A DNA stretch of 5,638 nt from Bacteroidales bacterium (GTDB lineage: Bacteria; Bacteroidota; Bacteroidia; Bacteroidales; JAADJA01): the NCBI GenBank assembly GCA_029934735.1, contig JAOZLR010000185.1, positions 1 to 5,638 on the forward strand, given 5' to 3'. Made by a program: the position numbers and the translations under genes. The notes under the pieces are model-generated. The model ran no database searches. It saw only the letters and a program-made list of their open reading frames with translations, and had not been told where the DNA came from. Below are positions 1 through 5,638 of the stretch, piece by piece; the stretch's first letter is position 1; each line of letters opens with the position of its first letter.

Positions 1-1
1 A

Positions 2-379
2 ACAAGCAAGGGCACGATGATAGAGCATCTTGGGATTGAGTATCTTGAAATGAAAGATGGTTATGTAAAAGCAAAGATGCCCGTTGACCACCGAACATGG
101 CAACCCTATAAAATTCTTCATGGAGGTGCAAGTATCGCTCTCGCTGAAACAATTGCAAGTGTCGGTTCGGCTGCTATAGTCGATTTAAAGAATAATGATG
201 TCAGAGGGGCATCGGTAACTGCAAATCACCTGGGATCAGTCTCAAATGGTTATGTTTATGCAACTGCAAATCTGATTCACAGGGGTAAAATAACCCACGT
301 ATGGGATGTTAAAGTGACTGATGAGAGAGATAAAAATATCTCGGTGGTTCGTTTGACAATTATGATAATTCCTAAATAA
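2..379 (+). CDS. MenI/YdiI-type hotdog thioesterase, likely DHNA-CoA thioesterase (5' partial)
   Basis: This cytoplasmic hotdog-fold thioesterase of the PaaI/YdiI family probably hydrolyses 1,4-dihydroxy-2-naphthoyl-CoA to DHNA, the substrate of MenA. Counting from the Met at base 17, the core motif is HGGAS...LAE, with Gln29, His35 and Glu44. Their spacing matches, from memory, Gln48, His54 and catalytic Glu63 of E. coli YdiI/MenI. The Met at base 17 is probably not the start. The frame is open to the window edge (T-S-K-G-T before it), and YdiI has about 19 residues ahead of the equivalent point, so roughly 14 codons should lie upstream. The C-terminus is complete. It ends 18 bases before menF and is in the same frame, so the two are probably co-transcribed. 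The family call is strong. The DHNA-CoA substrate is inferred from the neighbours, because relatives act on other aromatic acyl-CoAs. Confidence 0.85.
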   Translation, partial: TSKGTMIEHLGIEYLEMKDGYVKAKMPVDHRTWQPYKILHGGASIALAETIASVGSAAIVDLKNNDVRGASVTANHLGSVSNGYVYATANLIHRGKITHVWDVKVTDERDKNISVVRLTIMIIPK

Positions 380-397
380 ATTAAAAGCAGAAAAGTA

Positions 398-1480
398 GTG
401 CAGAAACTGTTAAAGATTATTGATAGTTGTTTCAGGAAGAATATTCCCTTTGTTAGCTTTCGATATCCAAATGAAAAAAAAATCTTTACGTGGGTACAGC
501 TTTCGGGAAAGATTATCTATGTTGAAAATGCAAATGAGGTGATTAACAAATCAGGATTTGTATATGCTCCTTTCCATCGCAAGACAAATTTTCCTGTTGT
601 CTTTTTTGAACCCGAAATTATAATTGAAGATGAAAATATTGAAGATTCATTACTGAAAAAGATTGAAAAAACAGAACCTCTTTATCCCAACTATGAAATT
701 GATAAACCTGAAGAAACAAACAAACAGGAGTATCTGACTCAGGCTCACAAGTTTATTGATTCATTTGATGAGAATTTTCAAAAAGCTGTATTGTCGAGAG
801 TCAAGATTATTGAGAAAAAGGATATTGACACCGGAAAATTATTTCTGGAATTAAAAAACAAATATCCCCATGCTTTTTGTCATCTTATCCATATTCCGGG
901 TGCAGGAACGTGGGCAGGAGCCACACCGGAAACATTAATCCGCACCAATCCTGAAATAACAAAAACTGTTTCTGTAGCCGGAACACTACCGGCAAACAAA
1001 AAAACAGAATGGCAGGCTAAAGAGTCGGAAGAGCAGCAGATAGTAACCGATTATATTGAAGATCTGTTGAAAGAATTCAAAATACAATCCTATGAAAAAG
1101 AGAAAACAGAGACAATTAAAGCAGGTAATGCGCTTCATCTGTCAACAGGATTTCAATTCCCAACATCTGAATTACAGGGAAATATTGCCGGGTTCATAAA
1201 AAAGCTACACCCCACTCCTGCCGTATGCGGATCTCCGAAAGAAAAAGCTCTGAATCTTATTCTTGAAACAGAAAAACATAACAGGGAGTATTATTCCGGT
1301 TTTCTCGGAACAGTGAATATGGAAACCAATACCGACCTGTTTGTAAATTTGCGTTGTATGAAAATTTTACCAGACAGACTAGCATTGTTTGTTGGCGGTG
1401 GATTGACAAAAGACTCCGTTCCTGAAAAAGAGTGGGAGGAGACAGTTATCAAATCGCAAACTTTATTAAAACTACTATAG
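398..1480 (+). CDS. menF: Isochorismate synthase MenF
   Basis: This enzyme of the chorismate-binding family isomerises chorismate to isochorismate, the entry step of menaquinone synthesis. The 360 residues form a short variable N-terminal part (about 1-110) and the conserved catalytic domain (about 115-360). Visible motifs are KAVLSR with Lys129 (general base by alignment to EntC Lys147), GATPE with Glu178 (EntC Glu197, general acid), AGT at 194-196, Glu212 (EntC Glu241, Mg2+), LHPTPAVCG at 270-278 and EWEET with Glu348 (EntC Glu376, Mg2+). The residue matches are from memory. The start is GTG: an in-frame stop at 377-379 blocks extension, no ATG, GTG or TTG lies between, and the N-terminus fits relatives. 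No clear ribosome binding site precedes it. EntC-type enzymes share the reaction, but menD next door favours MenF. An A9 run at 474-482 lies in codons 26-29. Confidence 0.95.
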   Translation: MQKLLKIIDSCFRKNIPFVSFRYPNEKKIFTWVQLSGKIIYVENANEVINKSGFVYAPFHRKTNFPVVFFEPEIIIEDENIEDSLLKKIEKTEPLYPNYEIDKPEETNKQEYLTQAHKFIDSFDENFQKAVLSRVKIIEKKDIDTGKLFLELKNKYPHAFCHLIHIPGAGTWAGATPETLIRTNPEITKTVSVAGTLPANKKTEWQAKESEEQQIVTDYIEDLLKEFKIQSYEKEKTETIKAGNALHLSTGFQFPTSELQGNIAGFIKKLHPTPAVCGSPKEKALNLILETEKHNREYYSGFLGTVNMETNTDLFVNLRCMKILPDRLALFVGGGLTKDSVPEKEWEETVIKSQTLLKLL

Positions 1481-1497
1481 AGCAATATTATTTGATA

Positions 1498-1528
1498 TTG
1501 AACAGCTATGAGAGTTTTATAAGTTTTG
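1498..1528 (+). promoter_or_regulatory. Weak candidate promoter ahead of menD
   Basis: The 113-base spacer between menF and menD holds TTG at 1498-1500, then 19 bases, then TATAAGTTTTG at 1518-1528. This resembles the Bacteroidota -33 (TTTG) and -7 (TAnnTTTG) arrangement, but the -7 box has one base too many between TA and TTTG. A 6-bp palindrome (CAATAT at 1483-1488, ATATTG at 1495-1500) overlaps the upstream element. The spacer is longer than the 17-35 base gaps elsewhere in the cluster apart from the one before menB, so a secondary promoter is reasonable. The sequence match alone is weak. Confidence 0.2.
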
Positions 1529-1593
1529 TCCTTAAATTCCCTATTTAATACTGATTTTTCCCGACCTTTGTCCCCGAAGAATGGACTTCAAAA

Positions 1594-3279
1594 ATGACAT
1601 CGGATAAAAAAAATATAGCACTACTTACAGAAATCTTTGTTAAAAAGGGATTGAAGCATATCGTAATTTCTCCGGGTTCGCGCAACGCTCCAATAATCAT
1701 ATCGTTTGCAAACCACCCCGATGTTGAGGCTTTGAGTATCATAGATGAACGTAGTGCCGGTTTTTTCGCCCTGGGAATGGCTCAACAAACAAAACAAACT
1801 GTTGCCATTGCCTGCACTTCAGGAACTGCCGCCCTGAATTACGCACCTGCAATCGCTGAGGCTTATTATCAAAAAATTCCGTTACTTGTCCTTACTGCTG
1901 ACAGACCTCCGAATATGATTGATATGGGCGACGGACAGACTATCAGGCAAAAAAATATTTATGCTAATTATATTAAAAATAGTTTTGAACTACCTTTAGA
2001 GATAAAAACAAAACAGGAATTAAAAAAAGCTGCTGAATTAATTAACGAAGCAATAAATCTGACAATGTATCCTGATTTTGGTCCGGTACATATCAATATT
2101 CCTTTTGTAGAACCTATTTATAATCAGGTTGAAAGTTTCTTTTCTGAAATCACTGTTTTCGATAATAAGACAGAGAATAAAAATCTTCCAAAAGCTGACA
2201 TTCACTATTTTTCAGAAATATGGAACAATAGCCGCAAAAAACTCCTGATAGCGGGAATGATGGATGAAAATAAGTATCTTTCAGAACTACTTAAAGAAAT
2301 TACAGCAGACGAATCGGTTTTTTTGCTAACCGAAACCACATCAAATATTGATGACGGGATTGCCTGCTCCTGTATCGATAAAGTCGTTTCAACCATAACT
2401 GAAGATGAGACAGCACAATTTCAGCCCGACCTGCTAATCACTTTTGGCGGGCCTGTTGTTTCAAGGGTTATCAAACAATTTATTCGTAATAACAAACCAG
2501 CTCACCACTGGCATATCGACCCGGTTGAAACAAAAATGGACACTTACCATTGCCTTTCTGCCGGAATTCCTCTCTTGCCGGAAACATTTTTTGAACAACT
2601 GCTTCCTAACATAATTCCTGTTGAAAACAGTTATAAAAATCTGTGGATAGAAAAAAGCAAGCGTTCCGAACACAGGCACATAAAATATTTGGCTTCTGCC
2701 GCATATTCCGATCTTAAGGTTTTTGAAACCTTGCTCCACCATATTCCCGAAGGAAGTGACCTGCAATTAGGCAACAGCACACCTGTTCGCTATACTCAAC
2801 TTTTTAAGCCGATTAAAAAACTTATTTATCATTCAAACAGGGGCACAAGCGGAATCGATGGAGTGGTTTCAACAGCTGTCGGTGCAGCTTATTATTCAAA
2901 AAAACCAACAACATTAATAACTGGTGACCTTGCATTTTTTTATGATTCAAATGCTTTGATGAACAATTATCTGAGCAAAAATCTAAGAATTATCATCATC
3001 AATAATTCCGGTGGAGGAATCTTCAGGTTTATTGAGGGCCCGGATACAACTGGAAAATTAGAGCAATTCTTTGAAGCAAAACACAACTTTAAAGCCGAAT
3101 ATATTGCAAAAGCTTACGGCGTCCCATATTATGCCACAACCAATCTTTCAGAATTAGAAAGCATTCTAAAAACATTTTATTTGCTCCAAAACGATAAACC
3201 TGCTATTCTAGAGATCTTCACACCGAATGAAATAAATGCAAATATTTTGAGGAATTATTTCAGGTTTCTCAAAGAATAA
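1594..3279 (+). CDS. menD: 2-succinyl-5-enolpyruvyl-6-hydroxy-3-cyclohexene-1-carboxylate synthase MenD
   Basis: This ThDP- and Mg2+-dependent cytoplasmic enzyme decarboxylates 2-oxoglutarate and adds the succinyl semialdehyde unit to isochorismate, giving SEPHCHC. Its 561 residues are close to the 556 of E. coli MenD. The N-terminal Pyr domain shows SPGSR with Arg30, DER with Glu52 (the ThDP-activating Glu, E. coli Glu55), ADRPP at 102-106 and Gln115 (E. coli Gln118). The middle domain is more variable. The C-terminal PP domain has NRGTSGIDG at 415-423 and the ThDP/Mg2+ motif, TGDLAFFYDSNAL at 443-455 followed by NNSGGGIF at 470-477. ATG 1594 is the first usable start, because an in-frame stop lies at 1552-1554 with no start codon between. 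A nearer ATG at 1581 is out of frame and opens only an 8-codon frame. No Shine-Dalgarno sequence is seen. All expected motifs are intact. Confidence 0.97.
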   Translation: MTSDKKNIALLTEIFVKKGLKHIVISPGSRNAPIIISFANHPDVEALSIIDERSAGFFALGMAQQTKQTVAIACTSGTAALNYAPAIAEAYYQKIPLLVLTADRPPNMIDMGDGQTIRQKNIYANYIKNSFELPLEIKTKQELKKAAELINEAINLTMYPDFGPVHINIPFVEPIYNQVESFFSEITVFDNKTENKNLPKADIHYFSEIWNNSRKKLLIAGMMDENKYLSELLKEITADESVFLLTETTSNIDDGIACSCIDKVVSTITEDETAQFQPDLLITFGGPVVSRVIKQFIRNNKPAHHWHIDPVETKMDTYHCLSAGIPLLPETFFEQLLPNIIPVENSYKNLWIEKSKRSEHRHIKYLASAAYSDLKVFETLLHHIPEGSDLQLGNSTPVRYTQLFKPIKKLIYHSNRGTSGIDGVVSTAVGAAYYSKKPTTLITGDLAFFYDSNALMNNYLSKNLRIIIINNSGGGIFRFIEGPDTTGKLEQFFEAKHNFKAEYIAKAYGVPYYATTNLSELESILKTFYLLQNDKPAILEIFTPNEINANILRNYFRFLKE

Positions 3280-3319
3280 AACTCTCAAAATTATCGGGTG
3301 TAATCACCTTCGTCTCATT

Positions 3320-3370
3320 TTCAGGATAAGTGAAAATACAAACAATTTCGATTAAGGAATTTATCCTGAA
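3320..3370. repeat. 10-bp perfect inverted repeat in the menD-menB spacer
   Basis: TTCAGGATAA at 3320-3329 is the exact reverse complement of TTATCCTGAA at 3361-3370, with 31 bases between. A second, mutually exclusive hairpin uses part of the left arm: ATTTTCA at 3317-3323 pairs with TGAAAAT at 3331-3337 around a 7-base loop. The repeat ends 15 bases before a candidate -7 box at 3385-3392. It could be an operator or a structure in the menD 3' end transcript. There is no T-tract after the right arm, so it does not look like an intrinsic terminator. The repeat itself is plain in the sequence; any function is inferred. Confidence 0.4.
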
Positions 3371-3384
3371 TGAAAAAGATTCTG

Positions 3385-3392
3385 TAATTTTG
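3385..3392 (+). promoter_or_regulatory. Candidate Bacteroidota -7 box for menB
   Basis: TAATTTTG is an exact match to the Bacteroidota -7 consensus TAnnTTTG. It lies 42 bases before the preferred menB ATG, in the longest spacer of the window (3280-3434), which suggests that menB and menA may have their own promoter. I find no convincing TTTG -33 box at the expected distance upstream. Several such 8-mers are expected by chance in AT-rich DNA of this length, so support comes mainly from the position. Confidence 0.3.
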
Positions 3393-3434
3393 AAGAATCT
3401 TTGACAGAAATAAACAGAATTGAAAAAACAAAAT

Positions 3435-4253
3435 ATGAATCGCAACTGGCAACCCCTAAAACAATACAGCGATATCCTGTTTGAAATATGGGAGGATATT
3501 GCAAAGATTACAATCAACCGACCTGAAGTACTCAATGCATTTCGCCCAACAACAGTATCGGAGATAAGCGATGCCCTAAGGATATGTCGCGAAAATCCAG
3601 ATATTTATGTTGTGGTATTAACTGGTGCAGGCGACCGTGCATTTTGCAGCGGCGGCGACCAGAATTATAAAAGCAAGGGCGGATACCTTGATAAAGACGG
3701 TGTGCCGAGGCTTAATGTCCTTGATGTGCAGAAACAGATACGTTCACTTCCCAAACCTGTTATTGCAATGGTAAATGGTTATGCAATAGGTGGCGGCCAT
3801 GTGTTACACGTAATGTGCGATCTTACCATTGCTTCCGAAAATGCTATATTTGGTCAGACAGGACCGAAAGTGGGTAGCTTTGATGCAGGTTTTGGTTCTT
3901 CATACCTTGCCCGACAAGTTGGTCAGAAAAAAGCCCGCGAAATCTGGTTTCTAAATCTTCAATATACAGCCAAAGAAGCCGAAAATATGGGAATGGTCAA
4001 TAAGGTTGTCCCCCAGAAACAATTAGAAGACGCAACAGTAGAATGGGCACAGATAATGATGAAGCGAAGCCCGATGGCTCTGCGAATGATAAAAATGGGA
4101 TTAAATGCCGAACTGGACGGACAAGCAGGCATTCAGGAACTGGCCGGAAATGCAACTCTATTATACTATATGACTGAAGAGGCTCAGGAAGGCAAAAAGG
4201 CATTTCTTGAAAAACGTGATCCGGATTTTAAAAAGTTCCCAAAATTTCCTTAA
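3435..4253 (+). CDS. menB: 1,4-dihydroxy-2-naphthoyl-CoA synthase MenB, bicarbonate-dependent type
   Basis: This enoyl-CoA hydratase/isomerase (crotonase) family enzyme performs the Dieckmann-type ring closure of o-succinylbenzoyl-CoA to DHNA-CoA in the cytoplasm. From ATG 3435 it has 272 residues. Every E. coli MenB key residue I recall maps with a constant offset of 13: the oxyanion-hole glycines at Gly73 (SGGDQ) and Gly120 (GGGH), Gln141 and Gly143 in FGQTGPKVGSFD, Ser148, Asp150, Trp171 and Tyr245. Gly143, where other MenBs carry Asp, marks the type I enzyme that uses bound bicarbonate as the catalytic base. The C-terminus ends in FPKFP like its relatives. A TTG at 3420 is in frame and would add five residues (starting M-K-K-Q-N). 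I prefer the ATG because relatives start close to the RNW motif. Neither start has a Shine-Dalgarno sequence. Confidence 0.97.
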   Translation: MNRNWQPLKQYSDILFEIWEDIAKITINRPEVLNAFRPTTVSEISDALRICRENPDIYVVVLTGAGDRAFCSGGDQNYKSKGGYLDKDGVPRLNVLDVQKQIRSLPKPVIAMVNGYAIGGGHVLHVMCDLTIASENAIFGQTGPKVGSFDAGFGSSYLARQVGQKKAREIWFLNLQYTAKEAENMGMVNKVVPQKQLEDATVEWAQIMMKRSPMALRMIKMGLNAELDGQAGIQELAGNATLLYYMTEEAQEGKKAFLEKRDPDFKKFPKFP

Positions 4254-4258
4254 ATTTG
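4251..4258 (+). promoter_or_regulatory. Possible -7 box overlapping the menB stop, ahead of menA
   Basis: TAAATTTG matches TAnnTTTG exactly and its first three bases are the menB stop codon. It would place a transcript start about 20-25 bases before the menA ATG. No -33 element is visible about 20 bases upstream, and the short 34-base gap suggests that menA is simply read through from menB. It may be a chance match in AT-rich DNA. Confidence 0.15.
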
Positions 4259-4287
4259 TGATATCATTAAATTGAACTTTTGTTTTG

Positions 4288-5187
4288 ATGAATCTTAAAC
4301 CCTGGATACAAGCCTTTCGCCTGCGGACATTGCCTCTGTCACTTTCAAGCATTGTCCTTGGATGTTTTCTTGCCTATTACGATGGCGAGTTTAACTGGAA
4401 AGTATGTATCCTTGCTATACTAACAACTCTGTTTCTTCAAATTTTGTCGAACCTTGCCAACGACTATGGCGACTCGAAACATGGTGTTGATAATTCACAC
4501 AGGAAAGGACCCCAAAGAGCTGTTCAAAGTGGTGCAATTGCTCCAAAAAAAATGAAAGGGGTTGTGATTCTTTTCATGATTTTGTCATTTATCTCCGGTA
4601 TTTGGCTTATATATGAGGGCACTAAAGGAATCCCTGTTTTTACAATACTCATTTTTCTAATTGTTGGCATTGTAGCCATCGCAGCAGCCGTCAAATATAC
4701 AATTGGTGATCACCCATATGGCTATTCCGGATTTGGTGATCTGTTCGTATTTCTGTTTTTCGGAATAACCGGTGTAGTAGGGACATATTATCTGAATACC
4801 CACTCATTTAACTGGGAAATTCTGCTACCGGCAGCAGCAGCAGGGTTTTTAAGTACTGCTGTACTAAATCTTAACAATATGCGCGACAGAGATAATGACA
4901 GAAATTCAGGAAAAGATACCCTTGTGGTTAAAATGGGAATTAAAAAGGCCAGGTGGTATCATTTTTTTCTTTTGCTTGGCTCTGTAATTACCGGACTTGT
5001 ATATATGCTTTTGAATTACCATTCACCTTTTCAGATGCTGTTTTTGCTGACCATTCCTCTTCTTTGGATTAACGTAGCAGTAGTTTTCAAAAATACCATC
5101 CCCGAAGATTTAGATCCCTATCTTAAAAAACTTGCAATAACAAGTTTACTTTTTTCTCTTGCTTTCGGGATAGGGTTGTTAATGTAA
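4288..5187 (+). CDS. menA: 1,4-dihydroxy-2-naphthoate polyprenyltransferase MenA
   Basis: This integral inner-membrane enzyme of the UbiA prenyltransferase superfamily attaches a polyprenyl chain to DHNA with loss of CO2, giving demethylmenaquinone. It has 299 residues (E. coli MenA is about 308). Two Asp-rich motifs that bind the Mg2+-diphosphate are intact: NDYGDSKHGVD at 58-68 and NNMRDRDNDRNSGKDTL at 196-212. Hydrophobic segments suggest eight or nine membrane helices, at about 15-31, 38-55, 89-107, 115-137, 147-168, 177-193, 224-242, 248-268 and 281-298. The start is ATG 4288. An adjacent in-frame TTG at 4285 would add one residue and is less likely. It lies 34 bases behind menB and 17 bases ahead of the DUF1456 gene. 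UbiA itself is an alternative within the superfamily, but the motif form and the men context settle on MenA. Confidence 0.96.
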   Translation: MNLKPWIQAFRLRTLPLSLSSIVLGCFLAYYDGEFNWKVCILAILTTLFLQILSNLANDYGDSKHGVDNSHRKGPQRAVQSGAIAPKKMKGVVILFMILSFISGIWLIYEGTKGIPVFTILIFLIVGIVAIAAAVKYTIGDHPYGYSGFGDLFVFLFFGITGVVGTYYLNTHSFNWEILLPAAAAGFLSTAVLNLNNMRDRDNDRNSGKDTLVVKMGIKKARWYHFFLLLGSVITGLVYMLLNYHSPFQMLFLLTIPLLWINVAVVFKNTIPEDLDPYLKKLAITSLLFSLAFGIGLLM

Positions 5188-5204
5188 ATTTTTAAAAAAC
5201 AACT

Positions 5205-5638
5205 ATGACTAATAACGATATTATTCGCCGTATCCGCTACACATTCGATCTTAGCGACTCGAAAATGATTGAGATATTTGGCCTGGCCGATTATCAGGCA
5301 TCACGGGCGCAAATAAGCGATTGGTTAAAAAAAGATGACGATCCGGCACATCAGGTTCTTTATGATAACCAACTCGCAGTATTCCTAAACGGATTGATTA
5401 ACTATAAACGAGGCAAAAAAGATGGCGTGCAGCACAAACCGGAGAAGCGTTTAAATAATAATATCATTTTTAGAAAAATAGTAATCGCTCTAAACTTAAA
5501 AAATGATGATGTCCTGGAGATTCTTGAGTTGGCTGATAAACACCTAAGCAAGCATGAATTGAGCGCATTTTTCCGCAATCCGAATCAAAATCAATATCGC
5601 CCTTGTAAAGATCAGGTCTTGCGTAATTTTCTTCAGGG
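5205..5638 (+). CDS. DUF1456 (YehS-family) protein of unknown function (3' partial)
   Basis: The frame from ATG 5205 is open to the window end, giving 144 codons plus two bases. It reads MTNNDIIRRIRYTFDL at the start and resembles E. coli YehS (156 residues, recalled from memory) along its whole length, so only about a dozen C-terminal codons are probably missing. It is built of two similar halves. NNDIIRRIRY at residues 3-12 is echoed by NNNIIFRKIVIAL at about 84-96. Each half has a segment on when an activity acts (SDSKMIEIFGLAD; NDDVLEILELAD) and ends in an FLNGL- or FLQG-like block. It has no signal peptide or membrane segment, so it is probably cytoplasmic. The function of the family is unknown to me. 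The 17-base gap behind menA suggests co-transcription, but that does not show a role in menaquinone synthesis. Confidence 0.88.
   Translation, partial: MTNNDIIRRIRYTFDLSDSKMIEIFGLADYQASRAQISDWLKKDDDPAHQVLYDNQLAVFLNGLINYKRGKKDGVQHKPEKRLNNNIIFRKIVIALNLKNDDVLEILELADKHLSKHELSAFFRNPNQNQYRPCKDQVLRNFLQ

Noticed and set aside
1483..1500. CAATAT/ATATTG hairpin after menF as a terminator.
   Set aside because: Six AT-rich pairs with no T-tract following; too weak to call and likely chance.
2461..2766. A 101-codon open frame on the reverse strand inside menD.
   Set aside because: It lies wholly antisense to the well-conserved menD frame, its translation shows no recognisable domain, and it has no promoter or spacing context.
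3296..3309. GGTG-TAAT-CACC palindrome just after menD as a possible terminator.
   Set aside because: The stem is only four pairs plus one wobble, and the bases after it (TTCGTCTC) are not a T-tract, so it is not a credible intrinsic terminator.
3420..3434. TTG at 3420 as the menB start.
   Set aside because: It is in frame, but an ATG 15 bases later gives the N-terminus expected from relatives; kept only as an alternative.
3269..3535. An 88-codon open frame on the reverse strand across the menD-menB spacer.
   Set aside because: It overlaps the end of menD and the start of menB in antisense, is rich in Phe, Ile and Ser as expected from AT-rich shadow translation, and matches no family I know.
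5185..5204. The TTTTTAAAAAA stretch between menA and the DUF1456 gene as a terminator or promoter.
   Set aside because: There is no GC-containing stem and no TAnnTTTG box; it is simply AT-rich spacer.

Overview
The window is a menaquinone (vitamin K2) biosynthesis cluster. It holds six genes, all on the + strand. The first is cut at its 5' end and the last at its 3' end by the window edges. The DNA is AT-rich, and no start codon has a clear Shine-Dalgarno sequence. A few TAnnTTTG elements, the -7 box type of Bacteroidota, lie in the spacers, and the protein sequences look like those of Bacteroidota. My best guess is a member of that phylum, perhaps Bacteroidales or a relative, but the sequence does not fix the genus.

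Layout: 2-379 is the end of a hotdog-fold acyl-CoA thioesterase of the MenI/YdiI type. 398-1480 is menF (isochorismate synthase, GTG start). 1594-3279 is menD (SEPHCHC synthase). A 155-base spacer follows, with a 10-bp perfect inverted repeat and a candidate promoter. 3435-4253 is menB (DHNA-CoA synthase, bicarbonate-dependent type). 4288-5187 is menA (membrane prenyltransferase). 5205-5638 is a DUF1456/YehS-family protein, cut off about a dozen codons before the expected end. No non-coding stretch reaches 300 bases.

How the genes work together: MenF converts chorismate to isochorismate. MenD joins isochorismate with 2-oxoglutarate to give SEPHCHC. MenB closes the naphthoquinone ring on o-succinylbenzoyl-CoA to give DHNA-CoA. 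The thioesterase would release 1,4-dihydroxy-2-naphthoate (DHNA), and MenA prenylates it in the membrane to give demethylmenaquinone. The steps between MenD and MenB (MenH, MenC, MenE) and the final methylation (MenG/UbiE) are not in the window; some may lie just outside it. The DUF1456 gene has no known part in this pathway.

I see no mobile element, CRISPR array, RNA gene or new system. The most unusual points are the DUF1456 gene placed tightly behind menA and the inverted repeat upstream of menB. The rest is a well-conserved housekeeping locus.
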